From: Callorhinus ursinus
Taxonomy: Eukaryota; Chordata; Mammalia; Carnivora; Otariidae
DNA length: 64,000 nt
Reading direction: 5' to 3'
Assembly (NCBI RefSeq): GCF_003265705.1
Contig: NW_020312788.1
Location: 868,001 to 932,000, forward strand
Below are positions 1 through 11,134 of this stretch, piece by piece (positions within the stretch are counted from its first letter, which is position 1; the number at the start of each line of letters is the position of its first letter). The notes under the pieces were generated by a model. It was not told the origin of the DNA and did no database searches. It saw nothing but the letters and a program-made list of their open reading frames with translations. Position numbers and translations under genes: made by a program.

Positions 1-95
1 ACAATTGGGGCTGTAACTGGCAGTGCCCTCACTGTGCTCAAATAACTTGAAAAGGTCTTGTCCAAAAAGAGTAGTTTATAAATTACAAATCTTTA

Positions 96-304
96 TTTTT
101 TTATTTTTATTTTTTTTAAAGATTTTATTTATTTATTTGAGAGAGAGAATGAGAGAGAGAGAGCACATCAGAGGGGATAGGGTCAGAGGGAGAAGCAGAC
201 TCCCTGCCGAGCAGGGAGCCCGATGCGGGACTCGATCCTGGGACTCCAGGATCATGACCCGAGCTGAAGGCAGTGGCTTAACCAACTGAGCCACCCAGGC
301 GCCC
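96..304 (-). mobile_element. Can-SINE, antisense, perfect 17-bp TSD
   Basis: A full-length tRNA-derived carnivore SINE in reverse orientation. It opens with the T-rich complement of the A-tail, runs through a GA-rich stretch and ends in GAGCCACCCAGGCGCCC, the complement of the tRNA-like head. It is flanked by a perfect TSD, TAAATTACAAATCTTTA, at 79-95 and 305-321. The perfect TSD and well-preserved head suggest a fairly recent L1-mediated insertion. A short open frame crosses it but is not a gene. Confidence 0.96.
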
Positions 305-321
305 TAAATTACAAATCTTTA

Positions 322-1980
322 AATCTGGTGATGCTGATTCTCCAGTTCTTGGCTGGTCATAGTTTCTCCATCTTATTACACAACCAAGAAGTGTATTTTA
401 TTGCCTTGATATGAATAGTTGCTTCTACAAACATGCTGAATAATTACATTCAAACCATAAACTTTTAGTTTGCCCAGGATTTATGGACTAATTAGAATGT
501 GAATTTCTTAAAAACAATATATTGTTCCTTATACTATACAGAATTTCTGTAACAAAGTCATTTTTCTAAGAAAGTGCTAACCTCTTTGGAGCCTACTACT
601 AAAGATCCAAGCCTTCAGTAAGCTGTCTGGGCCTCCTTCAGTAATGCCACCACCAGCGCGGACCGAACAATTCCTGGGGGTGGGGGGATCTGTTTACTGA
701 GACCATTACATCTACTCTTTACAGCAAGATTTATAAGTGAACACCGAGAATATTTTAGCAGTTAGTTCGGAGAAATGAGTGCAAATTGTGGATAATACAG
801 TGAATATATTAACAGCTTGGGATATTTAATACATTTTTAACAAAGTATGAATTATGTAAAATGCAAATTTTAGCAGTAATTAAGAGTGTTCACTGTATTT
901 ATCTTAGGATGCTTTTGAAATCCTTTAACAGAAAATGTTCACTAAATTTCCAATACCTTCTCGCAGGGAACTACTTTCGATATTACTTATTTAAAACAAA
1001 CTACTTCACAGCAGCTCAGGAGAGGGTGAAATTTCAAATGCAGAACAGCTGTTCTGTTTTAAAGTCCAGGCCAGCCTTTAAAACTGTGCTTTAGTAAAAT
1101 CGATCTAATTAAAATTAATCTGCTTGGTCACCCCTTTTGTCCACCCATGCCTCCTCCCCCAAACAACCCATTTTAGTTCTCCAGGCATGACAGTCCTAAG
1201 AGGGCATCGTGACCTTGTGTGTGTGAGAATCTATTTTCTCTCAGGCTGACAGCTTGGCTGTGTTTTGGGGAGGATGTATACTCCTCCTACTTCTTCCTAA
1301 TGAACCCTTGATAATACCTCAAACAGGTATTGTTTATACGGCTGTGCTTAGAGAGCATTTGGGCATAATAGTAAATTTATGTCAGAAGTATTAGACAGGA
1401 AAAACATACATGTGGGTGTGCACATGTGCGTGCACACCCACACATTTTCACATACCCTGCAGTTGTAGAATTTGCAGTTAGAGCAAAGTCTTCCCTCTTC
1501 ACATTTAATATTTGGAAATGCTTGAGGTTTAAGGAAAACATTTTCATTAAGTGTTTGATGTTGTGGAGGAGCTCCAGGCAGCGGAAGCCTGCTTTGGTTC
1601 ACATTTCAGGAGCTCTTCAGGACTTGGGAAGAAGAGCTAATGAAATATTTCCCTGTTTAAAGTCACATGCAAGAAAATGAATCTTTTAAAACTTAAGATA
1701 TTCCATTTTAAAGTGCACAGTAATATTAAACACTACCCAAAAGCCATGACACTCTGAGGGGAATAGAGACCCACTACCTCCCTTGAGGAACTCACGTACT
1801 TGTAATCTTCAACCCAATACCGATAAATGGGGTTGCTGAGTCAGATTACTAGAATTTATTCATGAATCCAGAGACTGAAGACACCTAGCTTTCATGTGTG
1901 AGCTAGCAATATTAAAATGAAAATGAAAAGATCTTTAGTCTTCTGATACTAACCAGTTAGGCCATATCTAGTTACCTATC
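322..1980. other. Unique, AT-rich non-coding stretch
   Basis: I recognise no repeat, exon or RNA gene here. It holds a short alternating purine-pyrimidine patch around 1409-1445 (TGTGGGTGTGCACATGTGCG) and small open frames of no recognisable family. The part around 700-900 is repeat-free and evenly AT-rich. Confidence 0.5.
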
Positions 1981-1984
1981 TACC

Positions 1985-2110
1985 TACATATTGAATCAGC
2001 ATTTACTGCTTATCAGGATACAGGTGTTATAAGAGGCTCCCCTGGACATACAAACATGAACCAGTCACAGACTTTGCCCTCCAGGAGATTAAAGTTTGAG
2101 ATAAAAATAT
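1985..2110. repeat. Ancient mammalian repeat fragment, family not named
   Basis: The order of phrases (an imperfect 'tttactgcttatcaggatacaggtg', then 'gactttgccctccaggagattaaag') follows a common ancient mammalian interspersed repeat that also appears near 46.7 and 58.8 kb. It is diverged and I cannot assign the family by eye. Confidence 0.4.
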
Positions 2111-2199
2111 ATTTTCAAGGGGGTAATAAATCAGAGATAATGGGTCTACTCTGGATTTTTTTTATTACTTTCTAAATAATTAAAATTGTTTTATATAGA

Positions 2200-2570
2200 A
2201 TTTTTTGCTTCTTGTCCCCAAAACTTTGAGTTTTCCTTGTTCGAAGGTCTAGGTACCCAAGAAAGGGATGCTTCCACCAGGGGATGCAACAATGGTCCCA
2301 CTGAATTAGAAGATAAGACTGCCACTTGGCATTCTGGACTCTTTATGCCACTGAACCATCAGGCAAAGAAAGAGATTACTCTGCAGGATGGGTTGATCCT
2401 GATTATCAGGGAATTGGGGCTATGCAATGGGGGCAAAGGGGACTCTGTCTGGAACCCAGGATCTTTTGGGGGTACCTCTCACTACTTCTGGGTCCAACAA
2501 AGTTAATGGCAAACAACAGTTAAGTAGAAATATGAAGAACCCCTGAAGATTCAGACCCTTGCCAGGTAAA
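2200..2570 (+). pseudogene. ERV-L internal remnant with dUTPase-like coding sequence
   Basis: This is a decayed fragment of an endogenous retrovirus of the ERV-L class. Translations in two adjacent frames contain short matches to the C-terminal part of the dUTPase that ERV-L elements carry downstream of integrase: an acidic DPDYQG motif at about 2399-2416 in one frame, and a NGGK..VWNPG-type glycine-rich segment at about 2426-2460 in the other. The frame change between them and the missing upstream pol show that the copy is broken. No flanking LTR pair was recognised. The homology is a recollection of the family, not a search result, and the exact subfamily is unknown. It is inert fossil DNA in the host genome. 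Confidence 0.6.
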
Positions 2571-2689
2571 GAATCTCAACAAGGTGAGATCTTGACTGAG
2601 AGATCATAGAGTAAGAAATAAGGAAATGATAAGCATCAGCTATATCTTAATGAGCATTTCATTTACAGTAACAAACACTATAGCAGCTA

Positions 2690-3115
2690 ACACATTTTCT
2701 TCTTGCTTTTCTTGGCTCCTGTCATCATCACCACAGTGATAGACTTTCACCCTGGTGGTGAGGGTTGATTCCAACAGTTGCAGTTAGTTCCATTTTGCCG
2801 TGTCTCATGCTACCAGAAGTAGCCTCACTGTGTTCCCCCAGACACCAGCACTGGCTGGACATGACCCTACTCAGAGGGCTGGGTTTCAGCTCCATGAGAC
2901 TCCTCATCCAAGCCTAAGTTCTAACAGTCACAACATCTCTTTGCCTCTCAAGCTTGAGGAGTGGTAGCCGCTTCCTAAAGTTTTTATCTCTGGGATACTG
3001 CAGTACCCCCCTTTTGCCTTTTCAGTCCTTTAATGTCGGTTAACAACTAAGGAGTTGTTAAATTCCGTTAAAATAATTGGCGTGGTACCCGTCTCCTGAC
3101 TGGACCATGACCGAT
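2690..3115 (+). repeat. Ancient retroelement tail, family uncertain
   Basis: Phrases such as 'ttgaggagtggtagccgcttcct', 'tctctgggatactgcagtac' and the end 'gtctcctgactggaccatgaccgata' match the layout of a widespread old mammalian retroelement 3' end that I recognise by pattern but cannot name reliably (old L1 3' UTR or MaLR-like). It is heavily diverged. Confidence 0.45.
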
Positions 3116-3630
3116 AATGAACACTGCTGTCTCCTCCAAGTCCATTCCACCCCTGCTATAAGGCATAGCAGCCATTATTTGGGACAGAGGGAGCCCCCAG
3201 ATCCAGGGATTGGCCCTAATAGGTCTACGTCAGGGTAACCCCATTCCCTTCCCTACTGTAATTGGTGCACACTACCCAGGCACCAGCCAATCAGTCTACA
3301 GCACTCCCCTGGCTACAGGAATTGGTTAAGGGTGGTCCAGTCAAATTCTGGGACATGGAGGCTCTGCTGCCACATGAATAGAGTTTTGTTTAGATGTAAA
3401 GTCAACAACTGCGGCTAGCCTTTTTGTCATCTTCGGAGGAACCAAACGGAGGATAAAGCTAACCTATGCAGGATGGCAGAGTTAAGGGAATTGTGAAGAA
3501 CAGAACCTGAAGTCCTGACCAAGTCATACCTCATGTACGCAGGACATTTCAATTAAGTGAACCAATAAATCTTCTTTATTGTTTCAGCTAGTTTGAGTTA
3601 GGTGTGCAATTATTTGCCAGCAAAAGCCTT
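3115..3630 (+). repeat. Ancient retroelement 3' end, probably L1ME-like
   Basis: The stretch has the order typical of an old mammalian repeat: a 'ccaatcagtctacagca' segment, a 'gaggataaagctaacctatgcaggatggcagag' block, then 'gaaccaataaatcttc' and a terminal 'agctagtttgagttaggtgtg'. The AATAAA-like site near the end fits a retroelement 3' terminus. The family is uncertain. Similar but more decayed blocks occur at about 18.5 and 58.2 kb. Confidence 0.5.
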
Positions 3631-4960
3631 ACAATGAAGTCATCTTGTAATTAAACATATGTGTGATCATAAAGGACCATGCAGGCTTCTTTAAGCTGCA
3701 GTTTTATATACATGCATTAGCTCCTCACAGGGCATATAACCCATATAAGGTGAATATGGTAAGATGTTAAAGAGTGGTTAAATCCTTGACCTTTGTTTGA
3801 CTTCAGCTAGAATTATCCTTTCTAACCTGTCTCCCCTTTATACCCTAAAAATACCATAAACCTTTATCTGAATAGGAAAAGTTTTTCTAAATTTGTTCTT
3901 TTGGTCGTAAGGGCATAGAAACCTGTTTGTTTTTTAATTTTTTCATTGGTATTTCTAATATCCGGGGGATATGAATTCAGAGCCATTAGAACACATACAA
4001 GTCTTAATTAATCACAACCTAGAAGTGACTTAACTTCCATCCGCTTTGCCTTCAGCTCTTTATGTTAGCACATTGCTAGGCCAGGAGGAGGAAAAGACCT
4101 GAGGACAGTCTGTCGTTATTCCTAAGAAACCTGAGATCTTGAAATGCTCTCAGGGCCTCCCTCTGCCCTCCCTCACGGGTTAAACATTGTGAAAGCCTCA
4201 GCCTCTCGCCTTTGACTCTTTAAGTGAGAAGCAAAGACACATAATAAAATGGCCTCTCACATTTGCATAGTGTTTGAGTTTTCAAAATAGTTCATATAGA
4301 TAATTTAATTTGGATACCCAGCTCTCCGGGAAGTGGACAGCGGAGTTACTGCCACTTTGCTGACACCAAGAGCCAGGGCTGTGACTGACTTCTTTTGTCC
4401 CCAGCCCAGCCTAGCAAAATGACCTTGATATAATTCTCAGTGATCAGGTAATGTTGGCTAGTGAATGAAAATGAGAGACGAGAGTTTCAGCTGAGAGTTT
4501 TTCCTCAAAACATTCTTGGGATTGTAGAGCGAAGAGCTTCAACTAGGACCAGAACCCGGGACCTTTGGCTTTAGTTTTCTCCCCTTTTTCTAGGTAAGGC
4601 TGTAGTCAGAGAGTAGGCCAGCTAGGAGAAGAAGCTCTAAAGACCTGGAAGGGACCTGGGGCAGCAGAGAAGCTCCTGCGGAGAGGGGTTGCCAGGGACC
4701 ACCTGTCAGATGAGGGCTGACAGTTAACCACCTCACCAAGCCTTCATAAATGGACTCTTGGCAAAGCTGACTACGTGAATGTTACTTCTTCTAGCTACCT
4801 TGCTCCACATATGGGGTGCTTTCATAAAGGATTATTAGAACACCAGACTTCTGGTGTTTTCACATATTAGCCTACAGGATTGGCTGTGGGTATTTTTAAA
4901 AAAGGAACCACAAAGGAAAGGGTACACACAAAATAAAGTGATGAGGAAATTAAAACAAAC
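3631..4960. other. Unique non-coding stretch
   Basis: No recognisable repeat, exon or RNA gene. A short (AAAC)n patch lies at about 4952-4972 just beyond its end. Base composition is ordinary and no long open frame is present. Confidence 0.5.
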
Positions 4961-5014
4961 AAACAAACAAACCCACTGATCCTGCCTACATTTAATGGTA
5001 CCTAGGGAGAAAGT

Positions 5015-5195
5015 CAAAAGAGCACTGTACAGGAAGTCTGGAAGCCTGGGGCCAGCTGAGACTCTCACACAGATTGCCTTGTATCTTGAGCAAGCTATTA
5101 AGTTTTTGGAGTCTTCACTTCCTTTTGTAAATTAAAGGGCTGAACCATTCAGAGATCTCTAAAGATCCTTCTAGCCATGAGATTATAGGAGTCAA
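5015..5195 (+). repeat. MIR SINE fragment
   Basis: The sequence follows the MIR order: 'aagagcactgtacaggaagtctgga', then 'cttgagcaagctattaag', then 'cttccttttgtaaattaaaggg' (the decayed 'cctcatctgtaaaatggg' block). It is an ancient tRNA-derived mammalian SINE, here well diverged. Confidence 0.65.
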
Positions 5196-5285
5196 TGGGC
5201 ACAGTAGAAAAGGGTTTTCCATTCAAACCTTGCCCCTGCCACTTACCATTTGTTAAATCTGGACAAATTCTTTCTTTTAAAAAAT

Positions 5286-5822
5286 AATGTGGCTTTTTTT
5301 GTCTGGGCTGCCAACATGCCATGCAGACTGAGGAAGACCAGGAAACTTCAGAACCATGCAAGCCACAGCCACATCGGCAAGTACCAGATGTACCCGGGAG
5401 GCCAGGGTAATGCTGGTAGCATGCATCACCACAGGATCAACTTTGACCCACAGTGCCCAGGTTACTTCGGAAAAGTTGGTATGAGGCATTACCACTTAAA
5501 CAGGAACCAGAGTTTCTGCCCAACTGTCAACCTTGATAAACTGTGGACCTTGGTCAGTGAGCAGACATGGGTAAATGCTGCCAAAAACAAGACTGGAGAT
5601 GCTCCTATCATTGATGTGGTGTGATTGGGCTACTACAAAGTTTTGGGGAAGGGAAATCTCCCCACACAGCCTGACATGGTGAAGGCCAAATTCTTTAGGA
5701 GAAGAGCTGAAGACAAGATTAAGAATATATGTGTGGGCGGGGGGGGGGGGGGCTGTGTCCTGGTGGCATGAAGCCACATGGAGAGAGGGTCATGAAATGC
5801 TAACAAGTGCTTAAAAAAAAAG
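5286..5822 (+). pseudogene. RPL27A: Processed pseudogene of ribosomal protein L27A
   Basis: An intronless copy of RPL27A (uL15), a large-subunit ribosomal protein. The match runs from the 5' UTR (GTCTGGGCTGCCAAC) through an ATG at 5316 to a final TGA at 5769-5771, a short 3' UTR and an A-run at about 5813-5821. The frame is open from 5316 for about 102 codons and includes the highly recognisable [12 protein letters not shown] and [16 protein letters not shown] segments. It lacks two residues near codon 20, a change of six bases that keeps the frame. A TGA at about 5622 replaces an arginine codon of the parent, so the last third is cut off, and a run of about 14 G at 5738-5752 disrupts the C-terminal part. 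An imperfect ATTCTTT(T)CTT repeat at about 5267 and 5828 may be the TSD. It is almost certainly non-functional, with no promoter of its own visible. Confidence 0.96.
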
Positions 5823-5879
5823 TGTGTATTCTTTTCTTCCTATTACTAAAGTATTATATACATACTATAGAAAGTGTAG

Positions 5880-6078
5880 GGGGATGCCTGGGTGCCTGGG
5901 TGGCTCAGTTGGTTAGATATCTGACTCTTGATTTCGGCGCAGGTCATGATCTTAGGGTTGTGAGATCCAGCCCGGAGTCAGGCTCTGTGCTGGGCATGGA
6001 GCCTGCTTAAAATTCTCTCTTTCTCTCTTCCTCTGCTCCTCCACCCCCTCTAAAAAATAAAAAAAAAGAAAAAGAAAA
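5880..6078 (+). mobile_element. Can-SINE, sense
   Basis: A sense-strand carnivore SINE with a GCCTGGGTGGCTCAGTT head, a CT-rich middle and an A-rich tail (AAAAAATAAAAAAAAAG). The head contains a small extra copy of GCCTGGGT (5886-5901). An imperfect TSD, AGAAAGTGTAGG against AGAAAATGTGGA, lies at about 5869-5880 and 6074-6085. Divergence suggests it is older than the copy at 96-304. Confidence 0.93.
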
Positions 6079-6189
6079 TGTGGAACACATAGGTAATAAT
6101 ATTAAGGTAGAAAATAAGGACCCCTTACAATGTTGTTACTCAGAGGTAATTGACTATTTTAAGGTATTTCTTTCCATAAGGTAAACTAT

Positions 6190-6500
6190 AATAACCCTTG
6201 GGCCAGACCTGCTGTTTTTGTATGACTCATGAGCTAAGAATGGTTTTCACATTTTTAAAAGGTTGAAAAAATTCAAAAGAGTAATAATATTTTGCGGCAC
6301 ATGAAAATTATGTGAAATTAAAATTTCAGTGTCTCTAAATAAAGTTTTATTGGAACACAGCCATGATTATTTGACCATGTACTGTCTATGTGGCTTTTAC
6401 CCTACAACAGCACAGCTGAGCAAGAGACCCTATGACCCACAAAGTCTAAAATATTTATTACCTGGTTCTTTAAAGAAAATATTTGCTGATCTCTGATACA
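6190..6500. repeat. Ancient DNA-transposon-like repeat (MER type)
   Basis: This matches a common old mammalian repeat that contains 'ctaagaatggttttcacatt', 'aataaagttttattggaac' and 'acagccatgattatttg' and ends in a 'ctttaaagaaaatatttgctga' terminus. That terminus is the complement of the 5' end in the intact element, which implies inverted termini. I recognise the family by pattern but cannot give the exact name. Confidence 0.6.
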
Positions 6501-6524
6501 GATAAAATAAATATAAATATGTAG

Positions 6525-6890
6525 GTGTCTATAAATATACATGAAAAATTACATCATATAGCTTATATTCTATTTTTTTAACATTTAAATACAAACACTT
6601 GCTGGTAACTAAATATTCTTTGTAAACATGGTTTTAATAGCTTCCTAATATTACATCATGTAAGATGTACTATAATTTAAACACTCTCCTTTTGTTGGAC
6701 ATTTGGTTTATTAAAATTTTTCACTTACAACTGCCACAAACATCCTTAGGCATAAATATTTGACCATATCTCTGATTATTTCCTAAAATTAGCTTCCCAG
6801 AAGTGAGATGACTAGCACAAAGTATACAAACAGTTGTATACATAGTCTAAAAATGTACCAGTGTACACACCCATTACTCTAGGTGAATGA
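6525..6890 (-). mobile_element. Old L1 fragment, antisense
   Basis: Antisense phrases of a diverged L1 ORF2 end: 'tttaatagcttcctaatattacatcatg', 'ttggacatttggtttattaa' and 'cttcccagaagtgagatgactagc' (the decayed 'gaagtggaattgctggg'). It is a truncated L1M-type fossil with no open frame. Confidence 0.6.
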
Positions 6891-6935
6891 AAGTGCTTAT
6901 TTCCCTGTACCCTTCTGAGCAACCATCATTAGAGC

Positions 6936-6959
6936 AGAGAGGGGGTGGGGGGGGGGGAT
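6936..6959. repeat. G-rich low-complexity tract
   Basis: A short G-rich run (AGAGAGGGGGTGGGGGGGGGGG). It could form a G-quadruplex, but nothing around it marks it as functional. Confidence 0.6.
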
Positions 6960-7139
6960 GAAGACTGAGATCAAAACTGATGTTAGGTCCAGGGTCATCT
7001 GCCTGTGTGAGCGTATTTTCACTTCCCTGAAATGGGGGTAAGAGTTCTCGGAGCTAAGCTTTGCTTTGAGGAAAAAAGATGTGAAGGCACTTTGTAAACT
7101 GTTAAAGCACAATCACTTTCTCATAATTATTATCATGAT

Positions 7140-8989
7140 TCTATGAAAGCTATATATATGAACCAGCCAGTTGTCCATCCTGAGGGGAAAAACCCAACTC
7201 ACCCTAACTGTCCTTTTTACAGAAGAATCAGGTCTTAACTCTACAAAGAGTATTTCATCCCTGTGTTACATTCTTAAAATTAGATCCATGTGTTTCTTTT
7301 AATTAGTATTTGATACAGTATTAATATTCTTATTTATCTTCTGCATGCCATATGGATTAAATTCTCATTACCTTTGATCTTAATACTTTTAAAATATGTA
7401 AATCAGCAGACACCGTCTTTAAAGCAGTGTTTGCATCCCTGTCTATTATTGCCTTTGGCAAAAGGAAAATATCTGCATTGCAAAAAATCCCCAAATTGTG
7501 TTGAAATCCTGAAAACCAAATATTTCACTGGTCAATCTCAATTAAATAACGGCCAACTGAAAATGAAGCCAATTAGAATTAAGTATTGCTTAAACCTGAC
7601 AAAGGTTAATGTGAGCCCACCATGCGTGCATATCATCAAGATGGTCACATTTCAAGAACAAAACTAGTTCAAGGCTTTGTAATTTACTTAACTTCTGCTA
7701 ATAGAACACAAGAAAGCTTTTCTGTTTAACAAACATATGCATGCTATACTAAGTGCTTCAGTGTTCGGAAAGTCTTTTTGTTTGTTTTGAGCGATAGCAA
7801 GTCATTTCACTTTCTTGGTCCTTAGTTTCTTCTACCATAAAATGGGGCAATTGGCTGATGAATGCCAAGACAGGTTCTACTCTAAGCACTAACAAGAAAC
7901 AATTATAAGGCAGTTACTGAACACATTTTAGAGGAACTTTAAACTTAACTGGGACTATAGTTACTAATTAACTGAAGAAAAACTGGAGAGGGGGAAAGGA
8001 CAACTATCATTTTGATGGAAATTAATCTTAAACAGGGCCATTTATATACCTACTGACGAGCATACTTAATCATTTAGACTTGTTTTCCCTTTTCTTAAAA
8101 AAAATATATTGTGAAAAATATATTGGCATTATCTTCTCACCTCTTAACTTGAAATACTTTTCTAGCTTATGCTAGGATAGTGATTCCCTCCCCTTAGAGC
8201 TTCTTCAGTTAATGATACAAAATACTTTTAGGAGAATTTTGTGTCAATCAAAGGTCTATAACCTGTATGCCACTAAACGCCAGAAATTATTCCTGCTTAT
8301 TTGCAAGGTTAATTGCTTTTTGTCAGCTGTTCATTTTACTTGAAAAAATAAACAGGTTCCCAGACTCATAATGGAATTGATAGCCTTCTTGGACCGTGGG
8401 AAGGCTTATGTTCTTAAGCCCAGATGTAGCTTTTCTGGAAGAATGCAGTCGTGTGTTCATTTCGAATTAATCACCTCAGTTGCCGCTCTATAGTTTCTGT
8501 ACTTTGACTGACAAGCATCCTACATCCTACTAGTTATTAGATAATGCATTTTCGCAATTCAGGCAAACTTTGCTGGTACAACTTAGTCTATGTACATGAA
8601 GTATTTCCTAGAAGCAGTCCAATCTCCAGAACAACAGATATCTTCTCCTGAGAGTGGTTCTGCTTTGGAGGGTTTACAATCTAGCTTAGAAAATATAAAG
8701 CTTTCACTTTAGCCCTATCCCTGACGAGTAAAACACAGAGAGGCCAACTGTGCAAGGCACAGCTGGGACATCAGATATGAAAGATCGGAATTTATATGGC
8801 AAATCACTAAGGGATAAAAGGGCCGGGAATATCTCAAGGAAAACTAGGCATGACATGAATTATTTCTCATAATAGATTGGCCCAGAAAAATGAGAACCAG
8901 GCATAGATTTACAACACACATTACATTGTTTGTTTCTTCAGTTCAGCCATATGTTTATAGATATTTATGTTTGTTGAAATTATTTCAAG
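7140..8989. other. Mostly unique stretch with one MIR-like patch
   Basis: No exon or RNA gene recognised. About 7770-7880 has the MIR order ('gcaagtcatttcactttcttggtccttagtttcttctaccataaaatggg') and is probably a MIR on the plus strand. About 8270-8560 is repeat-free and has the look of possible conserved non-coding DNA, including GCAAGGTTAATTGC at 8303-8316. Confidence 0.45.
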
Positions 8990-9004
8990 AAGTGCATCAC
9001 CCAG

Positions 9005-9224
9005 GGGCACCTGGGCGGCTCAGTCAGTTAAGCACCGACTCTTGATTTCAGCTCAGGTCATGATCTCAGGGTTTTGGGACTGAGCTCATCATCAGGCTCT
9101 CCACTCAGTGGGGAGTCGGCTTCTGTCCTTCTCCCTCCCCTTCTGCCCCTTCCCCTGCTCATGCTTATGCGCTCTCTCAAATAAACAAATAAATAAATAC
9201 ATCTTTTTTTTTTTTTTTTAAAGC
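9005..9224 (+). mobile_element. Can-SINE, sense, perfect 15-bp TSD
   Basis: A full-length sense copy: tRNA-like head, CT-rich middle (9125-9165), an AAATAAACAAATAAATAAATA tail and then a T-run. A perfect TSD, AAGTGCATCACCCAG, flanks it at 8990-9004 and 9225-9239. The T-run inside the tail (about 9204-9219) is unusual and may come from expansion of the ATCTTT tail motif. Confidence 0.96.
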
Positions 9225-9539
9225 AAGTGCATCACCCAGTGGAATATCTGCCATGTTGCACCACGGGTGCATTATGTGTAAGCAGGTGCCAACCTTGGCC
9301 GTGAGGGTGGGGCCTATGCTGTTGTTGGGTAGAGGAAATACCAACCTGACCAGCAGTGTTTCATTTCCATACCAAAAGACTGACCCTTGTTTTCACACTT
9401 ATTTCTCTAGCATCATTTCATCGTAACTATAGCTACCTTTGAGACTCGGTGCCTTAAAAAACTGTTGAAATGGCACCACCTTTCTATACTGTGTTCAGGA
9501 AGAGCACAAGCCAGAAACAAAGGCATTTCATTCCAGACC

Positions 9540-10180
9540 CCTCCCTCTCCTAGTCCCACTGTACATCAGTCACCAGGCCTTGTACACTCCACTTTTATCC
9601 CCACTGTGGGAATCATTCCTTCTATCTCACTGCTTTAATTCATACCTTATCAACTCTTGCCTGGACCTCGGTGATTACCTCTCTGCTAGTCTCACGTCCA
9701 GTTTTGCCCCATCCTATCTATTTTCCACACGGTAGTCAGAGGCAATTTTCTAAACAAGCATGTCATTCTCTGCGTAATATCTTCATTGGTTCCCCATAAC
9801 TTTCAGAACAAAGATGGCACTCTTTAGTTCAGCACACATGGCCTTTCCTGATCTAATACCTAACTTACCTTTCCAGCTCATCTCCAACTGTTCCTTAGAG
9901 CTCAGTCTCAGCTCCAACACAACACCATCTGCTAGTCCTCTAAGAACCAGCTTAGGCTCATCTACTTCTGGGCCTTCCCTAACTCCCAAGTCCACGTTAA
10001 ATGCCCTAACACTGGGCTCCCATTTCATTCTGTGTATAATAATATAATAACAATTATCCCACCTGAGAGCAGGTACAGAATCATATTCATCTTTCTACTT
10101 TTACGGCCTGGATCACAGCAGATGATAAATGAACATATATTCAAGAAATGAACAAGTATTTTAGTTGTTCTTGCTCAAAA
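9540..10180 (+). mobile_element. LINE-2 (L2) fragment, 3' part
   Basis: A long diverged L2 segment. Diagnostic order: 'ctcaactgttcc..' type pyrimidine-rich text, 'ttgcctggacctcggtgattacctct', 'catgtcattctctgcgtaat', 'ttccccataactttcagaacaaag', 'atggcctttcctgatct', and a decayed terminal tail near 10130-10160. L2 stopped moving before the placental radiation. Small open frames here are by-products. Confidence 0.8.
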
Positions 10181-10733
10181 ACATCCACCAACATCTCCAA
10201 CTCCTTCAGAAATTACACATTGCTAAGTGAAAGCCAGCTAGCTAGTCTGATAAATGAAATGTATCTAAGCGTTATCTATCTTGAGAAACAAGGTTAACAG
10301 CAGGCTTTTAGGAGGTAATTCTAAATCAGCAAGGGAGATGTTACTGGTGAGTCTTTCAGGATGATGGGATAGACATTTATGTCACAAAGACTGCCTTCCC
10401 ACTATGTTCCCAGCCCCACATTAGGGAATAGGCTTAAGGTTAAGGCTTTGGGAACTTCAAATTCCCGCCTATCATTTACATAAGGGTTGCTGGGTGCTGC
10501 TAATTTGTAGAATAAATATTTATACTGATATCTATGTAACAACTGAGAACTGCCTGGAGATCTGCAAAGCCATTAAGAAAAATTACAAATAAAGAATCCA
10601 AAAACTAAGCCAGAATAATATACAAGTGGTTGTCTCTTTAAGGACAAATAATCAGAATGGTCACTTGCTGAATAAAATCAGCACAGCCAGCCACACAATG
10701 ATTAAGGCAAACCACCTCAGGGTAGGGTTAGGT
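10180..10733. other. Unique non-coding stretch
   Basis: No recognisable repeat or gene. It is AT-rich with no extended open frame. Confidence 0.45.
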
Positions 10734-11087
10734 CTGCTATAGATGGAAAGTCTGTGTGTCCATCCCCTCCCCCAAACTTCAAATGCTCAAATCCTAATCC
10801 CCAATGTGATGATATTTAGAGATGGACCTTTGGGAGGTGATTAGGAATGGGATTAGTGCCCTTCGAAAAGAGAGGCAGGAGAGCTCCCTCATGACTTCTG
10901 CCATTGAGAACACAGCAGAAGGATCCTTGTTTGTGCACCATGAAGCAGGCCCCCACCAGACGCTAAATGTGCAGGCACCTTGATCATGGACTTCTCAGCC
11001 TCCAGAACTGTGAGAAATAAATGTTTGTTGTTGAAGCCACCCAGCCTGTGGTATTTTTGTCATAACAGCCCAAATGGACTAAGACAT
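10734..11087 (+). mobile_element. MaLR solo LTR (MST/MLT1A type)
   Basis: This is close to the consensus order of an ERVL-MaLR LTR: 'aaatcctaatccccaatgtgatg', 'acctttgggaggtgattagg', 'tgggattagtgcccttc', 'agagagctccctc'-like text, 'caccagacgct', 'ccttgatcatggacttctcagcctccagaactgtgagaaataaat' and an end in 'cccaaatggactaagaca'. The AATAAA signal is at about 11017. No internal region follows, so it is a solo LTR. MSTA versus MLT1A cannot be settled by eye. Confidence 0.9.
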
Positions 11088-11134
11088 ATCTTATGACATT
11101 GAGTAGAATAAAATACATTTTGCCAGGGAAGACA

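Noticed and set aside
5250..5624. 124-codon open frame as a functional RPL27A gene
   Set aside because: The true start is the internal ATG at 5316. The copy is intronless, has an A-tail, a premature stop and an expanded G-run, so it is a processed pseudogene.
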